Counted from the stretch's first letter, positions 1 through 6,816 are shown. The stretch: 9,783 bases of DNA from Candidatus Cloacimonadota bacterium (GCA_023230025.1 JALNYD010000092.1:1-9783); one strand, 5' to 3'. Made by a program: numbers and translations. The notes: generated by a model from the sequence alone, not told the origin.

Positions 1-261
1 CTGGCATACTCTCCGCTACACAACATCAAAGCTAAGCAGAAATATCCTGCTACCATGATCACTACCGCTGATCATGATGATAGAGTGATACCGGGACACT
101 CCTTCAAATTCGCCGCAACCCTGCAGGAAAAAGCCGATCCGGGCAATCCAGTACTGCTTTACACTCAGTTTCAATCATCTCACGGCACCAGCAGCACAAC
201 CAAGAGCCTGGAATTGATAGCCGATGTTTATAGCTTCATCTGCATGACTATGGGAGTGTGA
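1..261 (+). CDS. Prolyl oligopeptidase (S9A), C-terminal fragment
   Basis: This is the last 86 codons of a gene entering from the left edge; the frame is open from base 1 and stops with TGA at 259-261. It matches the C-terminal end of the alpha/beta-hydrolase domain of S9A prolyl endopeptidases, which cut short peptides after proline. Visible landmarks are YSPLHNIKA (fragment residues 3-11), then TTADHDDRVIP (21-31), which carries the catalytic Asp, and QSSHG (58-62), where His61 fits the catalytic His. The nucleophilic Ser, the propeller and any signal peptide lie outside the window. A VOC gene follows on the same strand after 65 nt, so the two could be cotranscribed. Family assignment is strong; prolyl oligopeptidase rather than another S9A member is favoured by the DHDDRV-P-HS-KF pattern. 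Confidence 0.9.
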   Translation: MAYSPLHNIKAKQKYPATMITTADHDDRVIPGHSFKFAATLQEKADPGNPVLLYTQFQSSHGTSSTTKSLELIADVYSFICMTMGV

Positions 262-316
262 TTTGTGAGAACTGAGGAAGAACTCAGGAAAGAGTATCAG
301 TACCAAACCAGTAATA

Positions 317-322
317 AGGAGT
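317..322 (+). promoter_or_regulatory. Ribosome binding site of the VOC gene
   Basis: AAGGAG lies 4 nt before the ATG at 327 and supports that start. Confidence 0.6.
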
Positions 323-326
323 TACT

Positions 327-698
327 ATGAAATTAGGAGCATTTTCGATCAGTCTGAGCGTGAAGGACATCAGAGCCTCTGAGGCTTTTTACAACAAGCT
401 CGGTTTTTCCACTCTGGGCGGGGATATCTCGCAGAACTGGTTAATCCTGCGCAATGGCGACACTGTGATTGGGTTGTTTCAAGGCATGTTCTCTGGCAAT
501 CTGCTCACATTCAATCCGGGTTGGGATCAATCTGCCCAAAACCTTGATTCATTTACTGATATCAGAGAGTTGAGACTGTTAATGGAGAAGCAGGGATTGG
601 GTCCAGCGGCTCTGGATAATGATACTGAGTCAGGCCCCGCCAGCTTCACTGTTACTGATCCTGACGGCAACATGATCCTGTTTGATCAGCACCGATAG
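327..698 (+). CDS. VOC (glyoxalase/bleomycin-resistance fold) family protein
   Basis: This 123-residue protein has the length and pattern of a single VOC polypeptide with two beta-alpha-beta-beta-beta modules. The first module starts with FSISLSVKDIRASEAFYNKLGF (about 6-27), the classic 'V-D---S--FY-KLGF' opening. The second ends with SFTVTDPDGNMILFD (about 106-120), the usual 'DPDGN-I-F' closing strand. A central GLFQGMF and NPGWDQ (about 49-68) are typical of a common bacterial subgroup of unknown substrate. VOC proteins use an open beta-barrel for metal-dependent lyase, isomerase or dioxygenase chemistry, or for drug binding; which applies here cannot be told. It is cytoplasmic, with no signal peptide. 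It lies 65 nt after the prolyl oligopeptidase and just before a broken nitrilase copy. Confidence 0.85.
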   Translation: MKLGAFSISLSVKDIRASEAFYNKLGFSTLGGDISQNWLILRNGDTVIGLFQGMFSGNLLTFNPGWDQSAQNLDSFTDIRELRLLMEKQGLGPAALDNDTESGPASFTVTDPDGNMILFDQHR

Positions 699-727
699 CC
701 AAGGGGACCTATCACCTGAATGAAGTT

Positions 728-856
728 TGCAATATGATTGATTACACGCTTGATGATGGTAATATCTATTGTGGCGGGTCCTGGTTTATCAGGTAGGGTC
801 AGGTGCATAGCAGTTTGCCCTTGAAGCAACAAGGGCTACTGATCATAGAGGTATAA
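728..856 (+). pseudogene. 3' remnant of a nitrilase-superfamily gene
   Basis: The last 43 codons, including the stop, of a second nitrilase gene. Read in frame from 728, the product begins VCNMIDYT-like and ends LKQQGLLIIEV, matching residues 210-251 of the intact nitrilase at 3936-4691. I count about 25 mismatches in 129 nt (about 81% identity) with no gap. Many changes are synonymous or conservative (GGC/GGT, TTT/TTC, CCC/CCT, V/I), so this copy probably diverged while functional. It is now broken: an in-frame TAG at 794-796 replaces the AAT codon after FIR, and everything upstream of about residue 209 is absent. Homology fades before 725 and the VOC stop is at 698, so the deletion joins the VOC tail to the nitrilase tail. 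Confidence 0.88.
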
Positions 857-880
857 ACCCATATCGTAAGGAGAATAAAC

Positions 881-1009
881 ATGAGAGAATCAAAAGACTA
901 TCTATGTTACTGCGGTCTATACTGCAAGATGTGCAGTATAGTAAATGGACTGCCTCAGGCTGCGAGCTCCCTGCATCGGATCATTGGGGTAGCGAGCGGC
1001 AGACCCTAA
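881..1009 (+). pseudogene. 5' remnant of a DUF3795 gene (42-codon ORF)
   Basis: The first 104 nt (881-984) match the start of the intact DUF3795 gene at 4716 with 4 mismatches. The 24-nt spacer between nitrilase stop and ATG, with its AAGGAG, is also preserved with 2 changes. Homology stops abruptly at 984, after codon 34-35. The frame then runs on into the antisense of the SUMF1 gene for a few residues (ending GVASGRP) and stops with TAA at 1007-1009. The ORF keeps start, ribosome site and the first four cysteines (C9, C11, C15, C18) but lacks the other seven found in the full protein. It overlaps the end of the convergent SUMF1 gene by 29 nt. It is probably a dead fragment, although nothing visible prevents translation of a 42-residue Cys-rich peptide. 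Confidence 0.85.
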
Positions 1010-2906
1010 AACCGGTAATGGCGGTGGTGTAAGAAGGACCATAAAAGTCATAATTACGCATGGATACTCGGCAATAGAATGGTGAATTACTCCATTGTCC
1101 GCCTCTGAGAACCTTATAATATCCCGCTGACCAGTTTGTTGGCCCCTTGGGATTGTCCACCGGGCTTACTGTATAGTAATCTGGATCATACCAATCCCAG
1201 CACATTTCGTAAACGTTACCACTCATGTCATAAATGCCCAGAGCATTTGGCAGCTTAGTCCCCACGGGTTTTGTACCATAGGGATCATTGATGCCAAGAT
1301 GCCAGGCTACGTCGCTGAGAATGTCCGATCCGCTGTATAGATAATCAGGATTATTCGTTGCACCTCTGGCTGCGTACTCCCATTCGGCTTCAGTGGGTAA
1401 GCGATATCCATCGGCACTCCAATTGCATTGTACCATGTTCCATTCGTGGGTTGTGTAATTTGGAACAGGACCCCAATAAGTAGGATCTGTACTGCCATTT
1501 ATAGTATAAACCGGTGTCAAGCCTTCCTGCATGCTGCGTAAATTGCAGTACTTTAATGTGGCATACCATGAAACATAGTATACCGGATACTCTGGTCCAA
1601 CACCAGCACTTCCAGATTGGGCTGGATTGTGTTCCATCACTTGCAGATAATCATACTGCGTAACTTCGTACTTGGATATCAAAAATGAATCCACAGTTAC
1701 AGTATGCAACGGTAGTTCAGCCGCGTTGCCCATTCCCCGGGTATCACCCATGATGTACGTGCCGCCTGGAACCAGGACAAAGTCTTGATTCTCAACCTGA
1801 TAATCCGCCTCCGCAATCGGGCTGTCATACCATTCAGCTTTATGGGCTACAGCTTTTATGCCGAGCTCGTGGTTTAAAACGATCGGTTCGCAGTAAACTG
1901 CCGAGAGAGTGTCAGGATCACTCCCGTCAAGACTGTAATAGATCGTTACACCCGGTGTGTCAGAATATATACCGATTGGGGTTCCCTGAGCATAAGTACC
2001 TGAAGTAGGATCAAATAACGGCATATTCAAGGTTGGGAAGCTCCCATCATTAGCGTGGATGCTAATCCGGTATTGGTCGCTTTCCAGTTCAAATCCTTCA
2101 CCTCCAGCATCCCAGCAGATATGATGGGCATTTCCACTCATGATTCCGGGGCCTATATCTCCACTCAGGTATTGAGCTTGGGGCAAGATGTCATAGCTGG
2201 CACCGTTATTGTCTGAAAAGCGTATGCTGATTTTACAAACATCATTGTTCATATCTGCTAGATCATAAAACACGTCAATGATTCCGCTGCCATCCATACG
2301 TTGCCAGGCAGTGATATTGCTTACTTCAGGGGCTGTGGGCGGCATGGGGTCTCTGGTGATGGCAAATGAATCCCAGAATGCATACTTCTGAAGTCCTGCG
2401 TGATTTGCCGCTACTCTTAGCTTTACCTGCCGCTGATCATATTGGATTGGGACTTGAATTAATGTCCAAATCTGAGTATCAAGGCTCACATCAATCCAGT
2501 CGTTCCAACTAAGCCCATTGTCGAATGACAGGGCATACATGCAGTGATCATCGGGTAGACATAAGGATTTCGTACAATAATAAAAATTGATCTTGTAGCT
2601 GTATCCCAGCGGAAGAACTTGGTTATCAAATTCTATTACTCCCTGATAGTTATCAAGGTTCCAGCTTGCCCAACACTGACTGCCTTCTTGGGGTAACACA
2701 CCACCCAATTCCGTATCAATCACATCCCAAAATCCGGTGCCTGTGTAACTGGAACAATAGCCCCAACAATCCTGAGCCTCATTATCAAATCCTTGCCGGA
2801 GAAACACCTCAGCACAAAGAGTCGATTGTAGGCCAAAGGAAAAAAACAGAAGTAGAGGGAGGGTAAACCTGATAACTTCAGGTAAGTACTTCAGGTATGT
2901 TCTCAT
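981..2906 (-). CDS. Exported multidomain protein with C-terminal SUMF1 (FGE-sulfatase-like) domain
   Basis: A 641-residue protein with a Sec signal peptide (hydrophobic stretch about 13-31, likely cleavage near LCA-E). Modules in order: a Cys-rich jelly-roll/adhesin-like region (about 34-185), an Ig/FN3-like module (about 190-290), a chitobiase-C-type module with GVTIYYSLDGSDP (about 297-370), and a SUMF1 domain (about 374-638). SUMF1 landmarks are FVLVPGGTYIMGD (376-388), YEVTQ (413-417), YRLPTEAEWEYAARG (501-515), YDMSGNVYEMCWDW (559-572), RGGQW (601-605) and GFRVCR (632-637). Human FGE needs Cys336 and Cys341; here the aligned residues are Asn607 and Cys612, so copper-dependent FGE activity is unlikely and a structural or binding role is favoured. 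The start has a good GGAGGT site and overlaps the preceding gene's stop. The stop codon sits in the DUF3795 remnant. Confidence 0.9.
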   Translation of the reverse strand: MRTYLKYLPEVIRFTLPLLLFFSFGLQSTLCAEVFLRQGFDNEAQDCWGYCSSYTGTGFWDVIDTELGGVLPQEGSQCWASWNLDNYQGVIEFDNQVLPLGYSYKINFYYCTKSLCLPDDHCMYALSFDNGLSWNDWIDVSLDTQIWTLIQVPIQYDQRQVKLRVAANHAGLQKYAFWDSFAITRDPMPPTAPEVSNITAWQRMDGSGIIDVFYDLADMNNDVCKISIRFSDNNGASYDILPQAQYLSGDIGPGIMSGNAHHICWDAGGEGFELESDQYRISIHANDGSFPTLNMPLFDPTSGTYAQGTPIGIYSDTPGVTIYYSLDGSDPDTLSAVYCEPIVLNHELGIKAVAHKAEWYDSPIAEADYQVENQDFVLVPGGTYIMGDTRGMGNAAELPLHTVTVDSFLISKYEVTQYDYLQVMEHNPAQSGSAGVGPEYPVYYVSWYATLKYCNLRSMQEGLTPVYTINGSTDPTYWGPVPNYTTHEWNMVQCNWSADGYRLPTEAEWEYAARGATNNPDYLYSGSDILSDVAWHLGINDPYGTKPVGTKLPNALGIYDMSGNVYEMCWDWYDPDYYTVSPVDNPKGPTNWSAGYYKVLRGGQWSNSPFYCRVSMRNYDFYGPSYTTAITGFRVCRSLPQ

Positions 2907-3673
2907 TACTTGTTACCTCCAGGCGTGTTACTTAGCAGTTCGTGAAGCGTTATTGGCCGTTTTCCAGTTTGAAGGATATCTCGCGATAGATCATTTCGCC
3001 CACTGAAGTCCTTGTATGAGACTACTCTGTAGTAGAGCTGATCCCTGTATTCGAGTGCTTTATGGTGGGTAAAAGTCGTGTCTCCGGTGCTACCTAACAG
3101 GAAATAGTGATCCTCATCTTCATAAGGTGAATCAGCATAGAACACATAGTATCCGTCCGGATTAATGGGAATACTCATGGGGGCAATTGTGGTGGTTACG
3201 GGATTCCAAGAGATGATGGCGTCCAGATCTTCAGCTATCTCTATTGTCAGGGAATCCGGAGCTGCTGGCGCCAAACCCAGGATCGAGAAGGAATTGGGAT
3301 TCATTACCTCGGAGCTGTTTCCAAAACGATCACTAATCGATATCTTCACAAAGGCACCATCTGTATCAACGAAAGGTAACTGCCACGGCCATTGTCCGGT
3401 GTTCGGCAGCCATTCGGCCAGGCTGATAAAGCTGTCCAAACTATCGATACTACAGGATATGTTTACACATTCATCGGTTAAGTGAGGATCTTCAGCCCTC
3501 CAGATAATATCCTGCGATTCTCCGATATACCAAGTCTCTCCACCGGCAGGACTGATCAATTGAAGAGAGGGCGCAACTGTATCCAGAGTAAGCTGCTCGC
3601 TTGTGTTATAGCCGGTAAGGGTAAAAGATACGCTCACGTAAAGCGAAAGAATTGCGGTAATCAAGATTTTCAT
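2906..3673 (-). CDS. Exported Ig-like / fibronectin type III protein
   Basis: This 255-residue protein starts with a signal peptide (MKILITAILSLYVSVSF, cleaved near 18-22). Two beta-sandwich modules follow. An Ig-like module at about 38-132 opens with LISPAGGETWYIGESQDIIW, the signature of the Kre9/KNH-like 'SP-GGE-W--G----I-W' repeat. An FN3-like module at about 138-222 has the pattern SLTIEI, AIISWNPV, GYYVFYAD and YYRVVSYKD. No catalytic motif, anchor or sorting tail is visible, so it is probably a periplasmic or surface binding/structural protein. It is the first gene of a two-gene operon: its TAA overlaps the ATG of the SUMF1 gene by one base. The start is supported by AGGAGT 6 nt upstream. 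Specific ligand unknown. Confidence 0.85.
   Translation of the reverse strand: MKILITAILSLYVSVSFTLTGYNTSEQLTLDTVAPSLQLISPAGGETWYIGESQDIIWRAEDPHLTDECVNISCSIDSLDSFISLAEWLPNTGQWPWQLPFVDTDGAFVKISISDRFGNSSEVMNPNSFSILGLAPAAPDSLTIEIAEDLDAIISWNPVTTTIAPMSIPINPDGYYVFYADSPYEDEDHYFLLGSTGDTTFTHHKALEYRDQLYYRVVSYKDFSGRNDLSRDILQTGKRPITLHELLSNTPGGNK
2915..2920 (-). promoter_or_regulatory. Ribosome binding site of the SUMF1 gene
   Basis: GGAGGT on the minus strand, inside the last codons of the upstream Ig/FN3 gene and 8 nt before the SUMF1 ATG. With the TAATG stop/start overlap at 2904-2908, it indicates translational coupling of the two genes. Confidence 0.7.
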
Positions 3674-3742
3674 GATAACTCCTAAAAGCAGTGTCAGATT
3701 TCCAATGGTCAGACGCAGGCAACCTCAATCCCATCCTCTTAT

Positions 3743-3766
3743 TTTGTCAAGGAATAATTTGACAAA
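3743..3766. promoter_or_regulatory. Inverted repeat, possible operator in divergent intergenic region
   Basis: TTTGTCAA at 3743-3750 and TTGACAAA at 3759-3766 form a perfect 8-bp inverted repeat around an 8-nt spacer, between the divergent Ig/FN3-SUMF1 and nitrilase-DUF3795 operons. Each arm contains a -35-like hexamer: TTGTCA at 3744-3749 is 17 nt from TATCAT (3767-3772) on the plus strand. The symmetric TTGTCA on the minus strand is 17 nt from a weaker ATAAGA (3742-3737). It could be a regulator site controlling both directions, or back-to-back promoters that happen to be symmetric. No regulator is encoded nearby. Confidence 0.4.
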
Positions 3767-3844
3767 TATCATGATTGTATAAACTAGGTTACTTGCTGTC
3801 CTATGCCGAATCAAACTTGGCTTTGCGCTTGAGATCGGTAATAC

Positions 3845-3872
3845 TTGTTTAGAGATGTATAGAAGTTATTAT
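3845..3872 (+). promoter_or_regulatory. Candidate sigma70-type promoter for nitrilase-DUF3795
   Basis: TTGTTT at 3845-3850, a 16-nt spacer and TATTAT at 3867-3872 resemble a housekeeping promoter. Transcription would start near 3879, giving a leader of about 57 nt before the ATG at 3936. An alternative is TTGTCA/TATCAT at 3744-3772. Confidence 0.4.
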
Positions 3873-3923
3873 GTACTAACTGCATTATCTCTTTTATCAG
3901 CATAGCCACAAATGTTTATTACC

Positions 3924-3929
3924 GAGGTG
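3924..3929 (+). promoter_or_regulatory. Ribosome binding site that sets the nitrilase start
   Basis: GAGGTG lies 6 nt before the ATG at 3936. The in-frame ATG at 3912 has no such site, and its extra eight residues precede the beta strand where nitrilases normally begin. The start at 3936 is therefore preferred. Confidence 0.65.
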
Positions 3930-3935
3930 AGTAAT

Positions 3936-4691
3936 ATGAGCCCAAGAATCGCAGCAACGTCATTCCCCCTGCTCAGGGATGCAAGTGATGCGATTGAGCA
4001 CTTGCTGGAGCAGGTGCGGCTGGCAAAAAGCAGAGATTGCGACCTGATCATCTTTCCGGAAGCGATATTGGGGGGATTGGACTATTTGGGAGATTATCCT
4101 TCCGATCTGGAGATATCATATCAGGAAAACTCTCCTGAACTACAGCGCATCAGGGAGTATGCCAGAAGAGAATCCATCGGGATAGGATTTGGCTTCCTGG
4201 AAAATGCTGATGGCTTGATCTATGATGCATATCTGATCTATGATCGTACCGGAGTGCCTTGTTTGCATTATCGCAGAATTTCCGACACCTGGATGCCCTC
4301 TGAGGTATCTCGTGATCATTATGCTTGTGGTGAAGAACTACTGATCAGTGACACTCCGTATGGGAGGCTTGGCATCCTGCTCTGCGGCGATTTGTTCGAT
4401 GAGGAGCTAGTTCAGCAATTGTGCAGCCAGAATCCTAACCTGTGTTTACATCCCATAGCGCGCGCATTTCCATTGACCGATGATATTCAACAGAGTTGGG
4501 ATGAGCAGGAATTCCCCTTTTATCTGGAAGAGTACCGCAAGCTCAAGACCGATGTTCTGGTCTGCAATATGCTGGATTTTACGCCAAATGATGGCGCTAT
4601 CTATTGTGGTGGAGCCTGGTTCATCCGGAATGGTCAGGTCCAAAACAGTTTGCCTTTGAAGCAGCAAGGGCTACTGATCGTTGAGGTGTAA
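3936..4691 (+). CDS. Nitrilase-superfamily (carbon-nitrogen hydrolase) protein
   Basis: A 251-residue cytoplasmic protein of normal length for a single CN-hydrolase domain. Members hydrolyse nitrile or amide C-N bonds through a Glu-Lys-Cys triad. Glu42 is in DLIIFPEAILGG (36-47). The nucleophile is Cys150 in GILLCGDLFDEE (146-157). Where family members usually have YRK-H, this protein has HYRRIS (111-116), so Arg114 occupies the expected Lys position. It may be a divergent subfamily that uses another residue, or an inactive or altered enzyme. The start at 3936 is chosen for its ribosome site. The DUF3795 gene follows after 24 nt, so the two are very likely one transcript. The end of a second, broken copy lies at 728-856. 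Substrate unknown. Confidence 0.85.
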   Translation: MSPRIAATSFPLLRDASDAIEHLLEQVRLAKSRDCDLIIFPEAILGGLDYLGDYPSDLEISYQENSPELQRIREYARRESIGIGFGFLENADGLIYDAYLIYDRTGVPCLHYRRISDTWMPSEVSRDHYACGEELLISDTPYGRLGILLCGDLFDEELVQQLCSQNPNLCLHPIARAFPLTDDIQQSWDEQEFPFYLEEYRKLKTDVLVCNMLDFTPNDGAIYCGGAWFIRNGQVQNSLPLKQQGLLIVEV

Positions 4692-4715
4692 ACCTATATC
4701 GTAAGGAGAATATAC

Positions 4716-5162
4716 ATGAGAGAATCAAAAGACTATCTATGTTACTGCGGTCTATACTGCAAGATGTGCAGTATCGTAAACGGACTGCCTCAGGCTGCGC
4801 GCTCCCTGCATCAGATCATGCAGGAAGATGGCTGGGAAGGTTTTGGCAGCTATATGTACCCGGAGTTTGGCGATTTTTGGAAAGTGCTGGCTGAACTGAA
4901 GGAAATGGACAACACTTCGCCACTCTGCATTGGCGGTTGTGGTAATCCAGCGTGTGAAATCCGCATCTGCGCTCAGGCAAAAGGCTTGGACGTTTGCGCG
5001 TTTTGCGACGAATACCCCTGCGCCAAACTCAGGGCTTTTACAGCCGCTTATCCCTTTATCCTGAAGAATAATGAGCGGATCAGAGAGATCGGCATCACCG
5101 CCTGGCTCATTGAACAAGACGAGCTGGTTGCCAAGGGTGTTACCAATAAAAGCCTGAAATAG
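4716..5162 (+). CDS. DUF3795 Cys-rich protein
   Basis: A 148-residue cytoplasmic protein with 11 cysteines: C9, C11, C15 and C18 in CYCGLYCKMC, C71, C75, C80 and C85 in CIGGCGNPACEIRIC, and C94, C97 and C102 in CAFCDEYPC. This 'YCGLYC--C ... GC ... CEIR-CA---G---C--C-E-PC' layout is typical of DUF3795, a family of unknown function widespread in anaerobes and presumed to bind metal (zinc or iron-sulfur). The first Cys group is kept in the truncated copy at 881. An AAGGAG site precedes the ATG, 24 nt after the nitrilase stop, so they share an operon. It converges on the DUF4932 gene with only 10 nt between stops and no obvious terminator. Confidence 0.87.
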   Translation: MRESKDYLCYCGLYCKMCSIVNGLPQAARSLHQIMQEDGWEGFGSYMYPEFGDFWKVLAELKEMDNTSPLCIGGCGNPACEIRICAQAKGLDVCAFCDEYPCAKLRAFTAAYPFILKNNERIREIGITAWLIEQDELVAKGVTNKSLK

Positions 5163-5172
5163 CTATCTTACT

Positions 5173-6816
5173 TTAGAAGCTCCAGCGTTCATCCTTGTTC
5201 TTGAAGGATCCCGAGCCAAGAATATTCAAGTCACGGTCTGATACATACCAGTCTTCAGACCCGTGAGTGATGGCACTTGCGCCTTTCATGGCCTCAGTAC
5301 TTTGAGCCGTGTATATGCACATTCCGAGCGTATTGTTCAAAGGATTAGGCAAGCAAAACGCAATTCTAAGCTGCGTCCCTTCGTAGGCCTTGTCAGCGAT
5401 GATCCGATCTGGGTGAATCTCAAAAGGCATGTCCTGTTTGAACTTTTCCATGATCAGATTTGTCCCCCAGGCTCCATACAGGCAGAGGGTTTTCTTGCTC
5501 AGATCCATGCCCAGCGCAGCCTGATCGCTCACGGCTTCATAGCATTCCTTGTTCATTACTAACCAATCAACGGTGGGCATGATGTATTCCTTAACTCCGC
5601 TTACTCTATCCGGATCGGGATAGATGATCAGGACATCCCCTGAATACACACTATTAACCGGCCCTGTGAAGGTCATTAAACGCGCGATCTCTTCTTCGGA
5701 GATTTTCGTACGTTCCATAAAGTATTGCGCGATGGCAGGGAAACACTCTGCGTAGCTCGTTCCCTTTTGTTTGTGCTCCCCTTCATATTGCAGGATGGCC
5801 TCATAGGCAGCCCTGATAAAGAGAAATCCTGAATCGATCTCACCCTGTAGAACTCCATCAAATTCTTTATTGAAGTACAATTCGGAAAGGTGATAGTCAT
5901 TCACCCGCACCAGATGTTCAGCCACTACAACCCACCAGGAGCTATAGGCATGGTACATCTTGTCCTGGATAATTTCATAGAGCTCTCCACCGCTTTCAAA
6001 CAGGCTCCAGTATTGATCCACCAGGGGATTGACAAATGTATGGGAAAACTCGTGGAAGAACCAACTGGATAGTCCTATCAAGTCTTTGTCAGTAAACTTG
6101 CTGCAGTCTATATTCGTTATACAATAGGCGTGGATCCCTCCCTCATCATCCATCAAGGCCGGCCCGTAACCACCTTTTACCAAAGGCGATATGGCGAGAT
6201 TGTAGGAAGCATGACTGTATCCATACCACTCCACCATATGGGCGATCAGATCAGGATGCTGGCTAAAGGCATTTATCGCATCATCAACTCTCTTTTGGAG
6301 ATAGGGTCTCTGAGATGCAAAAAAGCCAGCAAAATCGATCTCCAAGGCAAATTGACCCAGCATACTGTAGAAATCATCCATCGTTCCGGCTTGAGTCACA
6401 CACTCCAGCCTGCTCAGGTTCATTGCCTCCGAACAGGGCTCCCACTTGCGATATGTCCGTGAAAAGCTAAGATCTTCAAAACGCAGGAAGCTGCTTACGG
6501 GAAGGTCATATACATAGCCACATTCCTCTATGTCCCGCAGTCTTTGCATTATCGGATGATCCTTGTGCTCTCCGAACCATAGCTCGATCGCTTCTGCGTA
6601 AGGACCGGCTTTAGAGACCATTTTGCTGCCGGAAAGATATTGAATTACGGCAAGTAGCTCCAAGCGCGGATCAACCGATATCGTTAACATCCCAGTATGG
6701 CCAACGATCGCTTTGGGCTTCGCTTCAACCTTATATCCTTCAGATGTGGCCAAAAGGGGCAGGAATCCTACCAGTAAAACTAACAGAGCAAGAAACTCAT
6801 GAGTATAAGTAATCAT
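5173..6816 (-). CDS. Exported DUF4932 protein, putative zinc metalloprotease
   Basis: A 547-residue protein, counted from the ATG at 6816. The N-terminus MITYTHEFLALLVLLVGFLPLLATSEG is a Sec signal peptide. The DUF4932-like region covers roughly residues 40-350 and contains the zinc-binding motif HEFSH (His255, Glu256, His259) in WFFHEFSHTFVNPL. A glutamate in VVVAEHLVR (about 300) is a candidate third ligand as in gluzincins; that is inference. The remaining ~200 residues have no fold I recognise. It probably acts as a periplasmic or secreted peptidase. An alternative GTG start at 6837 overlaps the methyltransferase TGA, but AAGGAG at 6827-6832 favours 6816. It is cotranscribed behind the methyltransferase. 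Confidence 0.82.
   Translation of the reverse strand: MITYTHEFLALLVLLVGFLPLLATSEGYKVEAKPKAIVGHTGMLTISVDPRLELLAVIQYLSGSKMVSKAGPYAEAIELWFGEHKDHPIMQRLRDIEECGYVYDLPVSSFLRFEDLSFSRTYRKWEPCSEAMNLSRLECVTQAGTMDDFYSMLGQFALEIDFAGFFASQRPYLQKRVDDAINAFSQHPDLIAHMVEWYGYSHASYNLAISPLVKGGYGPALMDDEGGIHAYCITNIDCSKFTDKDLIGLSSWFFHEFSHTFVNPLVDQYWSLFESGGELYEIIQDKMYHAYSSWWVVVAEHLVRVNDYHLSELYFNKEFDGVLQGEIDSGFLFIRAAYEAILQYEGEHKQKGTSYAECFPAIAQYFMERTKISEEEIARLMTFTGPVNSVYSGDVLIIYPDPDRVSGVKEYIMPTVDWLVMNKECYEAVSDQAALGMDLSKKTLCLYGAWGTNLIMEKFKQDMPFEIHPDRIIADKAYEGTQLRIAFCLPNPLNNTLGMCIYTAQSTEAMKGASAITHGSEDWYVSDRDLNILGSGSFKNKDERWSF

Noticed and set aside
2814..2868. Lipoprotein signal in the SUMF1 protein (Cys31)
   Set aside because: The residues before the Cys (STL) do not fit a lipobox; a type I signal peptide is more likely.
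3912..3935. Upstream ATG at 3912 as nitrilase start
   Set aside because: No ribosome site in front of it, while ATG 3936 has GAGGTG at 6 nt and gives the usual nitrilase N-terminus.
4752..5117. 121-codon minus-strand ORF opposite DUF3795
   Set aside because: It is antisense of a well-supported gene, with no recognisable product and no ribosome site.
5163..5172. Terminator between the convergent DUF3795 and DUF4932 genes
   Set aside because: The gap is only 10 nt and I see no hairpin with a T-run.
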